Part shown: one piece after another, positions 48,134-60,170 of the stretch | Layout: the number at the start of each line of letters is the position of its first letter | How positions within the stretch are numbered: the stretch's first letter is position 1 | NCBI GenBank assembly: GCA_020081605.1 | Contig: JAHREC010000009.1 | Span: 620,001 to 684,000 of the forward strand | DNA: 64,000 bases | Direction: 5' to 3' | Source: Albifimbria verrucaria | Lineage: Eukaryota; Ascomycota; Sordariomycetes; Hypocreales; Stachybotryaceae | Position numbers and translations under genes: made by a program | The notes under the pieces: model-generated | What the model was told of the DNA's origin: nothing | Databases searched by the model: none | The model's input: the letters and a program-made list of their open reading frames with translations, nothing else

Positions 48134-49845
48134 ATGGACAGTATCGCTCGTGATGGAGATGACCTCTCCATGGATACTGTTTGGGTCTCCCTCCCGGAGC
48201 ATCAGGGATCGGCAGAGTCAATGCCAGATCGCGTGCGCCGGGTATGGGCCGACCTTGCTGACCTGGAGAACTTCTACAATATTAGCATGTCGCAACGACG
48301 GCACGATCGGCTGAAGACCTTCTATGCGGAGGAGCTTCAGGCTCTGTCAGAGGTTTCCTTCGGCGTTTTGGATCAGCAAGGCAAGGTCGACTACATACTC
48401 TTGAAGAATTTTTGACACGCAAATCCCACCAACTCGGCGCTGAGAAGAAGAGCCTAGAAGCAATGGAGCAGGTTCTGCCTTTCATGAATTCCGTTGCCCA
48501 ACTTTGCGAAAGCAGACAAGACGTCGAGCCGATGCAAGCGCAGCAAGTGGCTCAGCAGCTCAACGACATTGGAAAGCAGATAGCCCGTGTCCAGAAAGCT
48601 GTCGAAGATGGCGCCGTCAAAGTGCCCAAGGCCATCGGCCTCAAGGCTTGCAACGCCATCCCCGAAATGCGTGAGCGTCTCCAGGAGTTCTTCGGCTTCT
48701 ACCAGTATTACGATCCGTTGTTCGACTGGTGGGTCGCTATACCATGGAAAGACGTGGACGGCGCCCTTGCGCGATATCTCCCTCTTGTCCAAGCAAAGCT
48801 CGCTGGGATGCACCCCGACAATGCGGATGAGATCGTCGGCGAGGCCATCGGACGGGAGGCTTTGCTTGTAGAGCTGGAAGCAGAAATGATTGCGTACTCT
48901 CCAGAGGACCTCATCAGCCTCGCCAACCAGCAGTATGCCTGGTGTGAAACCCAGATGAAAGCTGCATCTCAAGAACTCGGTTTCAATGACGATTGGAAGG
49001 CCGCTCTCGAGCATGTCAAGACGCAATTTGTCCCTCCCGGCGAACAGACCCAACTCGCTCTGTCGCTCGCCCGCGAAGGAGCTTCTTTCGTCCGTGCCAA
49101 CGACCTCGTCACTGTTCCTACCATCGTCGACGAAACTTGCCGAATGTTCATGATGTCTCAGGATCTGCAGAAGCTCGCTCCGTTCTTCTTAGGAGGTCCG
49201 TATCTCCAGGTTGCGTATCCGACCGCCGACATGTCGCACGACCTCAAGAAGATGGTGATGCGCGGCAACAACCGTCACTTCTCGCGAGCCACCGTCTTTC
49301 ATGAGCTCATTCCCGGCCACAGACTCCAAATGCACTTTGGAGCTCGCCATCAAACACACCGCGCGGATATCTTTTCAACGCCGTTCTTCATTGAAGGCTG
49401 GGCCATGTACTGGGAATTCGTCTTCTGGGAACGTGGAGACTTCTTCGTCTCCGCCAAGGACCGCATTGGCACTTTGTTCTGGCGCATGCACCGCTGTGCC
49501 CGCATCATTCTCACGCTGCGCTTCCATCTCGGTCAACTGACGCCGCAAGAGTGCATAGACTTCCTGGTAGACAGAGTAGGCCATGAACGGTTCACTGCTG
49601 AGGGTGAAGTCCGACGGTGGCTAAATGGAGGCTATCCGCCGCTATACCAAGCTGGTTACATGCTCGGTGCGCTGCAGTTGATGGCGCTGCGCAAGGAAGC
49701 ACTGTCTGAGGGCCAATTCAAGGAGAAAGAATTCAACGATGCCATCCTCAAGACTGGCATGATGCCCATCGAGCTTGTCAGAGCACTGCTGCTGGATCTT
49801 GAACTCACGCCAGACTACAAGGCCAAGTGGAAGTTCTTTAGCTGA
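48134..49845 (+). CDS. DUF885 metallopeptidase-like protein, one frame break
   Basis: DUF885 proteins are zinc-metallopeptidase-like enzymes, probably cytosolic carboxy- or dipeptidases. The signature is TVFHELIPGHRLQ (about 49293-49331), an HExxxGH zinc-ligand pattern, followed about 30 residues later by FIEGWAMYWE. Additional conserved pieces are FFGFYQYYDP, AYPTADMSHD, and NGGYPPLYQAGYMLGALQ near the C-terminus. The N-terminal 94 residues (from Met 48134, MDSIARDGDDLSM) are in another frame that stops at the TTTTT run at 48408-48412. One additional T would join KN to the LTRKSHQL segment with no other change. No splice signals occur there. The rest, 477 codons, is uninterrupted. Confidence 0.85.
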
Positions 49846-50133
49846 GTGGCATAACCGCTCGCCGATGTATGTTGAGGGAGGTTTCCATCAAGATGTATGG
49901 ACTTTTCACTCAACGGTTGCACTCATGGATGACATCAATGTATTTTTGACATTGTTATGCATAAAAGAAATTATCCCATTGTGATCTTGGGACCAGATAG
50001 ACTATCGAACACGAAACCAACAGACAAACTCCAACATGTGCTTCCCTTAACCTTCTATCAACGCCCAAAGACCTATGCGGAATTCCATTACTCATGTCAA
50101 ACCAGAGATTTTTTTATCGTTCATCTCCAGTTA
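49846..50133. other. short 3' intergenic segment
   Basis: Convergent gene ends; no gene seen. Confidence 0.5.
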
Positions 50134-52309
50134 TTAAAAGTCCACTTCTTCCTCGTCCATGAACCCCAGACCACTGTCATATCGTCGTCGCTGGATCTTG
50201 CCGCTCGCACGTCGTGCCAGATTGCTAGACAAGAACTCTCCCTTCTGGACAGTAGCTCCCGCGGCATTGGACGCAGATGCTTCATCTGTACCCGCGTCCC
50301 CATTACCACCAGACATGGCCTTGCCCTTGCCAGGTGTGTTGAGGAACTCTTGGCTCACTTGCAGTGCGCGCTGGAGCTCCTCTTTCATCGAGTCAATGGC
50401 CGCCTTGGCGCGATGCTTCTCCTCCTCCAGTTGGGTCTTCAACCCGCCATTCTCCACCCGCAAGCCGCAGATGGTGTCGTGTGCTGCACGGAGAGATCCG
50501 TTGATGCGGTCGATTTCGACACGCAGCTCCATGACGCGTGCGTCTCGCAGCGCAAGCGCCGCCCCTTGTTGTTTATTTAGACTGTGGATGTGTTTGTTCT
50601 TCTCCGTCTGCAGATCCTCCATATTCTTCTTGAGAACCTCGGCACGCTTCACCGCCACGGCAAGCTGCACCTCGAGCTCAGCAATAGTGTTCTCTTTGTT
50701 GACGAGGGCGCGTCGGCTCGACTCCTGCTGCGCATCCCGTGTGGCTCCGGCATCACGCCCTTCCTGTTCAAGACGTTCAACAAGCTTCTCAAGCTCGGAG
50801 ATGTCGCGGACATAGCCATCAACAGCACCCTTCAGTCTGTCATTGCCGACTTGGAGTTCCTTGATCTTGATGTTCTTCTCATCCATCAGCCTCTGGGCTT
50901 TGCCCATCTCAGCCTTGAGGCCGTCCATGACAGAGACACGAGCATCAAGCTGCTTTCGGAGAGATTGCTCAATCTCGTGATACTCGTCGATGGAATCTTC
51001 ACCTTCCTTCATCTTACGAGCTATATGGCGAAGTCGATTCAACAATAGATCCAGGACTTCGGCGCCATGAGACGTAAGAGGCAGTGTTATCTCGCCCGGT
51101 GTCAGATACTCAAGCTCGAGTCGTGCGGCTCGGAAGCCAGACGCAAGTGACATGATCATAGCACTGGCGTCCTCTCCGGGAATCCGAGATCAGTAATTGA
51201 TGAGGTGAGTTGTGACAAGGCGACTTTCTGATCTTCCATAGATTGCAAGATCAATCCTGCCTGACGCTCCAACAGCTCTGTGCTTGACCCGTTCTCATTG
51301 TCTGTGTCTGTGATGACGGAAGAGAACTTTTCCGACAATCGAGCAGAGAGATTCTTGTACCCATCGAGCGTAGCAGTAAGTTTGTCGGTTTCGCGCTGGA
51401 GAGACTCCAATTCCTCCTGCAACTGCAGCTTCTCGGGGTCGGCAAAGTCAGCTTGAACGCCGACAGCTTGAGACAAAGGCGTCTTGGGGATGACCACAGT
51501 GGGACGTGAGAAATGAGGAGTAAGCGGGAGAGTAGGGCTAGTGGCGGGAGGTGTAGGGAAAGATGATCTGGCCCGTGATGGAGTGCCGCAAGTCAGCTGG
51601 GCCATGGTGGTATCTCCAAAGACATCGTCATCGGCCGTCATATCCATAAAGTCCTCCGCACAGAAGGGATCCTTGGCGGCCAGAGTCCACTCATAGCTGC
51701 CGCGGGTTGTTTCGGCATCTCTGGCAGAGTTTCGCTTCTCCAGCTCCTCCTTCAGGTCATCGACCTGTTGCTCCAAATCCCAGATACGCTCGGTGTCGAT
51801 GATGACGGTCGCATTCTGGAGCTCGTATATTTCTCTATCGCGAGCTTTGAGTTCTGCCTTGAGGCGGGCGATTTCGGCCTGTGATGCGTTGGACTTGACA
51901 CGCTTGTCCTGCTCGATCTTGTTGAGCATGTCGCGGACGTTGCTACGGCGTATCCGGCGCTGGACACGGCCGTCCAATGTTTGGTGAAGCTGAGGCTGGT
52001 CTTGGGAGGCGGCTTGCACCTGGGCACACGAGTCTTGCAGCAGAGTACCTGAACCATTTCCAGCAATCTTGGCAGGAGTCGAAGCACGGCGGTGCTTGGG
52101 GTGTTGAGAAGCGAGGTACGCCGGATCATGGGCGTTAGGCCGGTAGCTAACAAAGCACCCGGGTCGGAGAAGCGAACGGCTTTGTTGGCCCTTCGCGGCG
52201 TCCGTGCAGTGGACACTCTGAGAGCAACGGAATTGTCGACTGACGTCGAAGCACCAGCGTTGCTGCGACGCGTTCGCCGCACCGCAAGTGGGAGATGTTC
52301 ATCAGCCAT
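50134..52309 (-). CDS. coiled-coil protein of unknown function, two frame breaks
   Basis: The start at 52309 (MADEHLPLAVRRTRRSNAG) opens a basic, disordered N-terminus with short proline-directed motifs (LTPMIRRTSL, RFSDPG). Two long heptad-rich segments follow: RVKSNASQAEIARLKAELKA through LEQQVDDLKEELEK, then a region from EYHEIEQSLRKQLDA to LQVSQEFLNTPGKGK that is continuous coiled coil. Thr-Pro-rich linker blocks (SFPTPPATSPTLPLTP, VVIPKTPLS) lie between them. The acidic end is GLGFMDEEEVDF. These features fit a cytoskeletal or chromosome-associated scaffold controlled by proline-directed kinases, but I do not recognise the family. The frame breaks near 52090 and near 51180, each like one missing base. 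The longer frame beginning at 52741 is not supported before 52309. Confidence 0.75.
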
Positions 52310-53967
52310 TGTGTAATGCAGCTGCTGGTAAGGACAATTGCAGCAATTCAGGAAGACAACAAGCGTTGGAACAAGATACAGCTGCGTAGCTCCCACAACC
52401 CACAACGAAGCTTCACGGGAAAGCAGGACTAGAAAGACGATCCAAGCTCCTCTTCGCGGGGATGATGCCTCTATGAGTAAACAATGGTCGTGTCTGGCCT
52501 CGCCCGTCACGACCGCCACGCTTATCGCTGTGTTTACATATTTCCTATCGCGGGCTAGTGCCCCACCATTCCGGTTGCATGTCCACAATTCCCGCGATGC
52601 ACAGCAGCCAATCATTTTATGCCAAGCCGGTACTTGTGAAACATGCTCCTCTTGAAACAAGGTACGTATCTTTTTCACCATGAGTATGGACTTACAGCCC
52701 TGCATGACAGGACGAGGAAGACGGTGAGTTCGAGGGTTCATTGCTGGTATCCAATTGGCGAAAGAAGACTAGGAACATATCACGCTGTTATTTCTTTTGT
52801 TGCGATTGTTTTCCTTCTTCCAATCCAAAAGCATTGACCAGTAAATATTGGGTCGCGAAAATGCTCGACCTATTCTCGTTCTACCGCGTTTATGGAGACT
52901 GACTCCTTGCAAGACGCGATGGAAAGGCGAAAATTTTACGCAACTAGAGGTCCATATTGCCGGACGGAAGAAAAAAAGGCCCACATGATATTGGGCATCT
53001 TTTGTCTTGTCAAGATATCCCTGGCTTCCAGGTACCAGGATCCTCCCGGACACACTCGCCCACTACATGGGCCAGCCACAAGCCATTCGGTCCGAGGCTC
53101 CAATATGTTGCACAGCCACCTCAGTCAGCGACAGTGTGTGAATAATAGTCGCCTATCCATAGCTGCTAAACTGTCCGAAGCGAGCACTAGTCTAATCGTC
53201 GTTTAGGAAGGACATATTGCGTAGCTAAGCACGAGCAGGTAGCTTGTATTAGATGAATGACACGGAACCGAAGCCTTTACCACTGTCCAACTTGATCTCA
53301 GTTGATCTCAGGCCCTGTGAAGCAGTTTGGTAGTCCAGCTCGATATTTTACCTTTATCAGCATCGAGGCCAACAAGTTGTCCAAACTTGATCATTGGGAT
53401 TATGAGCCCATGCGTCTACAGCCATTCATCATATTGTTCATACAACCCTCCTCCAAAAACCCATTGCAACTGCAACCATGAACACAATCATCCTATGCCC
53501 GGAACTGGAACTCACAACGAAACTTCACTTTACCTAGCGAATCGGGCTTGTGGGAACCTCGATCTTGTTTAACCTTCCGAGACCATCCACCCCGCAAGAG
53601 ATTGTGTGATCTTTAGCATACAATAATGAATAGCTTAGATAATTATCAAGCAAATTATGCATAACTTCTATCATAATTCCTAAAGTGTTTGATAGCAATC
53701 TGCTACTACAGTTTTTATGTGTCGAGCCTTGTTCCCATGTGACGCCCTGATCGATACGCGGCACAGCATGTTCAGCTGTTATAGAAACATGGCAAGCCAT
53801 TCATACCAACACTAGCAATCATTCACCAAAGCTTTGTGTTAAAAACATGGCCATGTCTGCGCTTCATCATTGAGCCGACTATTTAATCACCTTTCCCACT
53901 CCTTGCTTTTACTTTATACCCTTGTTCTTCAAGCCATCTGGCTATCCATATCCTAGTCTCATCTGTC
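52310..53967. other. no confident gene
   Basis: Several overlapping short frames on both strands (52338-53800) show no motif. The last 150 bp before 53968 include a T/C-rich stretch and are the likely promoter of the membrane lectin-like gene. Confidence 0.45.
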
Positions 53968-55632
53968 ATGTCGAATCTTGACATCCCCTACCTGGCTGAC
54001 CAGGAAATGCGCACAGCGCATCAGCATGCCACCTCACATGTGCCACCACCGTATGCAAAAGGCCAACCATCTGATCCAGAGGCGGTTAATAACTACTACT
54101 ACAATATCCACGAGAACCTGAGGATTGCGCACTGGCTGAACCGGAAAAGGTGCTTCTATGGCGCCACCTGTCTACTCGTCGCCTTTATAATCGCGGGAGC
54201 AGTGGTTGCGAGCGTTGTTCTTACGCGTGGTTCAGGAAAAGAAAGAAAATCTGAAGCAGAGACAGATATAAAACCCTCCACTCACGAAGCGTTACCATCT
54301 ACGGTATTAATTACCATCACGGAAAAACTGAGTACTACTGCATATGACAGTAGTTCATCAGTGTCTGCAACGACAACATCCTCGTCAAGCTCCACAAAAA
54401 TCACAACCTCAACCTCAACCACAACCACAACTACAACAACTGAAAGCACCCTTGCAGACATCACTGGAATCGGTGAGCTTCTCTCTTCGTTCTTGGCCGA
54501 CATGGTGACAGCTTCGTCCAGCAGTACCGTGTCGAGCACCTCGACAAGCTCAGCACCAGCATCAGTATACACGGACTCACAGCTCAGGGCTGCTTTCTTT
54601 CCTTTAAAGGGCGACGATCGAAAGCTTCTTATCTGGCAAGACGATGATGGATCCCTTGTCGCATTGGAGTCGTGGATATTTGGGAACCACAGCTTTCGCA
54701 TTAAAGATCAGATGGCCGTTACAGTAGACCAGCCAAAGTACGGCACACCGTTAGCCGCTGCTGCTGATTCATCTGGGGGTGTTCACGTTTTCTACTTGAC
54801 TGACCGCAATTTCATCACTCATATCATTAAGCTGCCCGTAGGCGACTGGGCCATAGGAGGAGTGGCCGTGGACAGTGAGCCAGTGGTCGCACACGAAGAA
54901 TCCCGTCTATCAGCAACATGGCACCAGAGCAAGAACGAAGCAAAGATCCTCGCCTTATCGTATCAGACACCGCTTCGGCAACTTCGCCTTCTCATGTCTG
55001 ATCAACCACAGCAAGACGATGCGTGGTACAAAGTAGACGTCGAGCTGCAGCTTGGATATCCACAGTTGGGCAGAAGTAACGGCCTTGGTCATGCCATAAG
55101 CAGCGGATGGAGATACCCACTTGAAGGCAATGACGCAGGCTATCATGGACTGCTCGGTGTTGTTGAAGGTGAGCGGACGGTGTTGCCGTGGGAGTGTACA
55201 GTGGACTTTCGGCCTCCACCGGCACGCCACGTGGAGTGCTACTGGCTCAACGATACATTTGAAGACATACACGAAAGAGAGATCCAGATCCCTTCCTCGC
55301 CAATGCAATTCTCTTGGCTCCGCATCACGGATCCAGACGTGATCTCCTCCGGTCTGGCTTATGAGTTCAGCCTCTTGTCTCTTAGCCCGGACAACGCTAT
55401 GCAAGACTCCCGCCTAGGTGTGAGCCTGCCAAGAAAGATGGGAACAGACTTTGGGAAACTAGGTAGTCAGATGTCTCGTGTAGAGGCCATGGCTGGGACG
55501 GATGAAGAGAAGTTTTATGCCAGGAATGGGAGGCTAGTGTTTGAGTATGAACTGAGGCACGACGACTGGGCATTTTTGGGGTGGGTGAACACGACATTGA
55601 CAGAGACGATGGAGCTGGGAGAGAAAATTTAA
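53968..55632 (+). CDS. type-II membrane protein with fucose-lectin-like propeller domain
   Basis: Intact 554-residue frame. The first 63 residues are hydrophilic (cytosolic, PPPYAKGQPSD). A single membrane helix follows (about residues 64-88, FYGATCLLVAFIIAGAVVAS). A Ser/Thr-rich stalk, suited to O-glycosylation, runs to about residue 200 (KITTSTSTTTTTTTT). The C-terminal domain opens with LRAAFFPLKGDDRKLLIWQDDDGSLVALES, the WQ-DxxG-L pattern of fungal fucose-specific lectin beta-propellers, and continues with GTPLAAAADSSGGVHVFYL, LSATWHQ and ILALSYQTPL. There is no signal peptide apart from the anchor, so the propeller should face the outside or a lumen. Sugar binding is inference: the pocket Arg/Glu/Trp set cannot be verified by eye. 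A related gene lies tail to tail downstream. Confidence 0.85.
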   Translation: MSNLDIPYLADQEMRTAHQHATSHVPPPYAKGQPSDPEAVNNYYYNIHENLRIAHWLNRKRCFYGATCLLVAFIIAGAVVASVVLTRGSGKERKSEAETDIKPSTHEALPSTVLITITEKLSTTAYDSSSSVSATTTSSSSSTKITTSTSTTTTTTTTESTLADITGIGELLSSFLADMVTASSSSTVSSTSTSSAPASVYTDSQLRAAFFPLKGDDRKLLIWQDDDGSLVALESWIFGNHSFRIKDQMAVTVDQPKYGTPLAAAADSSGGVHVFYLTDRNFITHIIKLPVGDWAIGGVAVDSEPVVAHEESRLSATWHQSKNEAKILALSYQTPLRQLRLLMSDQPQQDDAWYKVDVELQLGYPQLGRSNGLGHAISSGWRYPLEGNDAGYHGLLGVVEGERTVLPWECTVDFRPPPARHVECYWLNDTFEDIHEREIQIPSSPMQFSWLRITDPDVISSGLAYEFSLLSLSPDNAMQDSRLGVSLPRKMGTDFGKLGSQMSRVEAMAGTDEEKFYARNGRLVFEYELRHDDWAFLGWVNTTLTETMELGEKI

Positions 55633-55679
55633 TGGTCAGTAATATCTGTTGCTGATGCGACATTGGGTCGACGTGATTA

Positions 55680-57259
55680 TTAAAGTCTGGCACAGCCAGG
55701 ACATGCTTCATCCATCTGAGATGACTGTGTTGGGTGAGAGCCTCTCCTCCACCAGTCACCTGGTCGAGTGAACCACTTGATCTTGCCTTCTGACACACCA
55801 AACACTAAGTCATCGTCGGAGGTGGCGACATTCGTGTATGGATTGTCCGAATCTATGCAGAAGTCTTGCAAGTCGGCCCACGATGCCCCATTCCAAAACA
55901 GTTCTAGATAATTACCACTCGCATCAAGAACTGAGAGTACATATCGTGGCATGCCATCTGCAGACGTCTTTAAGTACTTCGCTACCGAGATCCGAAACGG
56001 CTTTGGCGCACTTAAGAAAACGCGGTGGTGGTTGGTATCTTATACGATGGTTAGTTCTGTTCGTCGGTCTGGTAGGGGTAATTAATACTTACGAAGCCAA
56101 CTGGCAGGCGCTTTGTCACAGCTAATCTCTCTTGATCCACGAACATGGCAATCCATAACACCCAATGTGGTGGGGCCGTTCTCATTTGATAGATCCCAAT
56201 AGATACGAAACCGCCGACTTGTCCTCTCGTGATAAGGCATGACTATAAACCCTGGCGAACCTTTTTGTATGATGAGCATATCACGGTCGACGGCAAAGGT
56301 CCTTGTGATCCGTTTTTCATTGATGGGACTTGAATTGATCAAAAAGTAAAAGTTGGGTGTCTAGACTCAATCTGATATAAAAGAGCCAACTCGTATGACA
56401 AATTTCCTGATACTTCCGATCGAGGGAAAACAGCCACCGACAAGCGCATTTCCTCGATTGCGGGCTTGAGATCCTTTCCATCACCGCGTGAGAGAGCGCC
56501 CAACGCCCAGCTGTATGGTGGTTCATGGCTTTCCAACTGTATGGCGTGCACAAGGTGCCGAGTCTTGTCTAGATAGACCAGGTGAATTTCATCCTCCACG
56601 CTCAAACTGCTGAGATATAGCGGAGAGCCAAGCGTAGGCGCCGGAATCAACATGCTCTTCTTGTCGGTTCGCTCATGCAACCGATATACTTCAAAATGCT
56701 GATTGCGCCACTCCATGACGACGATATCCCCTTGAGCATCTTGAAAGACGACGAGTTGAGTAATAACAGTCCCCGGCGTACTTTTACCGTGCTTATTTGT
56801 GAGGCTGCATGGACAGGAAGCTGTCCGTAATCTTTAGGGTCAAGGCTCTGGGCGTCAGGAGGATGGTCCGGTTGAGTATCGCTACCTGGTGGTTCGGGGG
56901 TGTCACTGGCTCTGAGGACTTCCTCTTTCCGGTCTGCGTCCCGAGCACAGCACCCAGAATGATGACCACCAGCACCAGCACAAATGAGGCCAACGTTATT
57001 AGTATTCTCTTACGCTGATTGAGGTTTAGGAACCTTGCCAGAAGACCTCTATGGCAGGCATGGTCCTGTTGAGAGGCATTGCTACGCCCGTCCTCATGAA
57101 TCCAAAATGAAGCCGGAGCCTGTGCAGTTGATGCAGCATGATTCTTTCCTTGGTTTTCTCCACCGTAACCACAGTCTTAGTGTGTCGCACAGTTGCTGAC
57201 GTAGAGCTTGAATCGGCCGTGGCATGCGACAAGTGTGCGGTCCGCCAGAAGAACACCAT
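55680..57259 (-). CDS. second membrane-anchored lectin-like propeller protein, frame broken
   Basis: Related in architecture to the gene ending 47 bp away on the other strand. A membrane helix (ASFVLVLVVIILGAVLG, about 56990-56940) is followed by a short linker. The domain opens with TQLVVFQDAQGDIVVMEWRN, the same WQ/FQ-DxxG pattern, and continues with GSPLYLSSLSVEDEIHLVYL, LSYELALLYQ, TPNFYFLINSS and YVLSVLDASGNYLELFWNG. An intron fits at about 56040-56095 (gtaagt, cgtataag). The stalk is much shorter and not Ser/Thr-rich. The frame breaks near 57030, 56800 and 56350, each like one missing base. The true start is unclear: 57259 is the first Met of a plausible N-terminal frame, but the joining segment is not resolved. 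Confidence 0.65.
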
Positions 57260-57433
57260 GTTCCTGGCTATAAATGAAATAGATTTGATGTGATAAGAGC
57301 ATCATAGTTCTCATGGCTGCGAATTTAAAAGACCCGATCTCCGATCGAATTGGTGATTCATTGCAGTTTCGTAGCAGCGAAAGAAAAGCCCGTTGTGTCT
57401 TTCACAGAAGCGTGCGATTCACACTGGACAAGT

Positions 57434-59603
57434 TCAAGTAGCAAACTGGCCCCAGTCACCCCAGTTCAATGGCAGGCCGATATCGAGATTTGCCTCCAAT
57501 GCATCCTCCACAGCGCCCAAGTTGAAGGTGGGGTCGATGTGGCCAAAGACATCTTGGCCAGACATGGCATCGATGAGAGAAAAATCCACCATGTTGTCCA
57601 ATCGGCCACCAGAATTTGCGTTCCCAGATTGTGGGTAGTTCGAGGTGATGTCGTTTGGTGGAGGGTCCTGGTTCACGGATCCAGGTTGAGTGGTGGGCCT
57701 GCTCGTGCCATCTGTAGACGATGGAGTGGCCTCTCTCACCAAGTTGTTGGCTGCTCTCTCCATCTCCTTCAGCACCCTTCCACTCAGTCCAGCAACGACA
57801 CTAGCACTCCAGAAATACTCGCCAAAATCCCTGAGCATTTCACAATTCCTGCGGAAAGAGCTCATTGCCCTCATTCTGAACATAGGCAGCCGACTATGCC
57901 TCATTTTTCGGTACTCGACGCTGAGGGCCAGCGACACAGCGTAGGGAATAAAGGGAAGTGGACTAAGAGAGTCTTTCTGTACGGCGTGGGCGATGCGCTC
58001 CGCGGCAAGGGAGCGACGAGCGTTGGCTGAAGGAGGCGGCAGAGTGGAAGCCGCCGGGACAGTACCGGGACGCGGAAGTCGGCATGACAAAATAATCACT
58101 GCGTGGTAGAAGGTTTCTACAGTCGCTATACACATGATTAGCAGCGATTCACAAACTAAGAGGCACCAGCATAGCTCACCAAGCAGGAAGGATGGAACTC
58201 TAAGTGCATCAGCATTCACAATCATTGCTTCCAGCACAGGCAAGTCGATGTAAGCAATCTTCTCCAGTCCAGAAACCTCGGCACTGGGACCCGGGCGGTA
58301 GAGCTCAATGACTTGGTCGAGCCACTGCACAACAGACAACAGAAGGCGGAAACAGGGAGGCCGTTTCTTGATGCACCCTTCCAGATTGGCACCAATATCC
58401 CGCTCGTGTATCAGACAGGGCCTCCCATACACGGCTGCATTCAGTCGATCTAATGCCCAGACAGCGCAGAAGAGATTCTCCAGCTCCTCCGAGTTGGGCC
58501 CTTCGTAACGCATGAGGTGCAAGCCGAGGGTTTGGATGTGGTGGACAGCCCGTCCCCAAGCTGAGCAGGGAGATCCGCCTCCTCAGCGCATGTGGGCTGC
58601 GTGTACAACGACAGCATCGTCAATGCCCGGATGTGCAAGAGTCGGTCTGGAATGATGCTGGTTTCCAGAATGGCACGGACGGCAGAGGACAGTGACTGCG
58701 AAAATTCCTGAGGCGACAAGACTTCCGAGCCGCGATTCTCTAGCCGCAAGTGTTGTCGCATTTCCGGGTCTGTGACTGACGCCAGGCACAGTAACTGACG
58801 AAGAACTACAGTCGAAGGGTTCGTCAAACCGTCATTGAGCATGGCTTCGGGGATAACCGGAAAGATTGGGTGAATCTTGCGAAAATATACATCTTTCAGC
58901 ACCACAAAGTCTTCATCTGGTGGTAAACACGACAAGCAGTGTTCTCGAACAAAGGGCAAAAGGAAACGGTCCATGATGGGCGGCGGGCGCGAGGTGACCA
59001 GCTGCGATGGCTGTCCAGTCGCTAGAGACGCAGCAGCGGAGAGCCAGATGCCTACATCGCCCTTCTGCGATGACGTTCGACCAGACGCGGAGCCGGCCGC
59101 CTCCATAAACATACCCTCGGGGTTGAGATCACCGACGAAGCGAGACGACTGCGGCTTGGACATGTCCTGCACGGGTTTGGGGAGAACAGGAGTAGAGGCA
59201 GGCGTTGCGCCATAGCCAAAGGGTGGCTGAGGGTTCTGCATGCTGTTTTCAGAAGCCGAACGGGCTACACGGTTCTGCACGGGTCTGTGGGTGGCCAGTC
59301 AGTCAGCGTAGCAGAGCGTCGACTGCATGTAAGACTCACGATGTCGGATGTGGTGGGGACTCGGGGCCGAGATTTTGATCGTCCCCAGCCTCATCCAGGG
59401 CATCGTCTGCATGGATGCAACGCCTCTGCAAGTCGATTCAATCAGCTCCAGCTATCCAATTTGGCACGGCGCATCAAAGGAACCCCTACCTTCTTGCGCC
59501 GACATGCAGCGCAGGCATGCTGAACCTGCTTGCGCTTAACAGGCAGGCCGCCGCGGGCTGGGTCAGAGGCCACAAACTTGACCTTGCGCGCCGTCGCCGA
59601 CAT
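57434..59603 (-). CDS. zinc-cluster-type fungal transcription factor with fungal_trans domain
   Basis: Start at 59603. Exon 1 (59603-59490) ends in VKRKQVQHACAACRRKK. Exon 2 (59425-59340) begins RRCIHADDA, so CxxCx6C is completed across the intron at 59426-59489. A second intron is at 59285-59339. The last three Cys of a classical Zn2Cys6 are not evident, so the zinc cluster is atypical or incomplete. The long regulatory domain has KIHPIFPVIPEAML, LRQLLCLASVTDP and LFCAVWALDRLNAAVYGRPCLI, the fungal_trans signature. A third intron fits at 58126-58179. One frame break near 58555 lies between GDG and HHIQTLGLHL (one missing G). Nuclear; target unknown. The C-terminus ends WGDWGQFAT. Confidence 0.8.
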
Positions 59604-59889
59604 TGTAAGTCACAAGCTTGTCTTTGAGCTCATTCGCCCTCCATCGTCACCGTTTAAACGCGGCCAGGTCAAAGCTCGTGACCGTGTTTGTGCGCGGATG
59701 AAGGTTTCACTGAGGGAACGCAAGCAACAGAGCAGAGACGAGGATGCACCGCCACATGAGATACAGATACGCGCTTTAGTCATCAATGCACGGCCACATA
59801 GTCTAATGAGCCCTGCAAGCCCAAAAATGGCACTCAACTTTATCAATGAATGATAAGAATACGATTGGCTACATGTACATAACAGATGT

Positions 59890-59945
59890 GGAGAGGAAGA
59901 AATAAATAAAATATAAATAAATAAAATAAATAGAAAACAATAAAA
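59890..59945. repeat. AT-rich low-complexity run
   Basis: Repeated AAATA and AAATAAATA units between the regulator gene and the first tRNA-Gln. Confidence 0.8.
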
Positions 59946-59994
59946 GTTGACCCCAACAAAAAGAAACAACCCGTCATCGTGAGCTAACTCGGCA

Positions 59995-60065
59995 AGGTCC
60001 CAGAGGAGTCGAACCCTCGCTGGCGGAATCAGAATCCGCAGTCATAACCGTTAGACCATGGAACC
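59995..60065 (-). tRNA. tRNA-Gln (anticodon CTG), copy 1
   Basis: On the minus strand the acceptor GGTTCCA pairs with TGGGACC. The anticodon stem GCGGA/TCCGC encloses TTCTGAT (anticodon CTG), and the T arm carries GGTTCGACTCC. No intron. It is almost identical to the copy about 35 bp away. Confidence 0.93.
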
Positions 60066-60099
60066 GGGCAGATGGATGTGATGTAGATGATGGTTGGGA

Positions 60100-60170
60100 A
60101 GGTCCCAGAGGAGTCGAACCCTCGCTGGCGGAATCAGAATCCGCAGTCATGACCGTTAGACCATGGAACC
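60100..60170 (-). tRNA. tRNA-Gln (anticodon CTG), copy 2
   Basis: Same structure as the neighbouring copy. The only difference I see is one base in the D-loop region (gtcatGacc here, gtcatAacc in copy 1). Both should be functional. Confidence 0.93.

Noticed and set aside
48454..49053. 199-codon minus-strand frame
   Set aside because: Shadow of the DUF885 gene.
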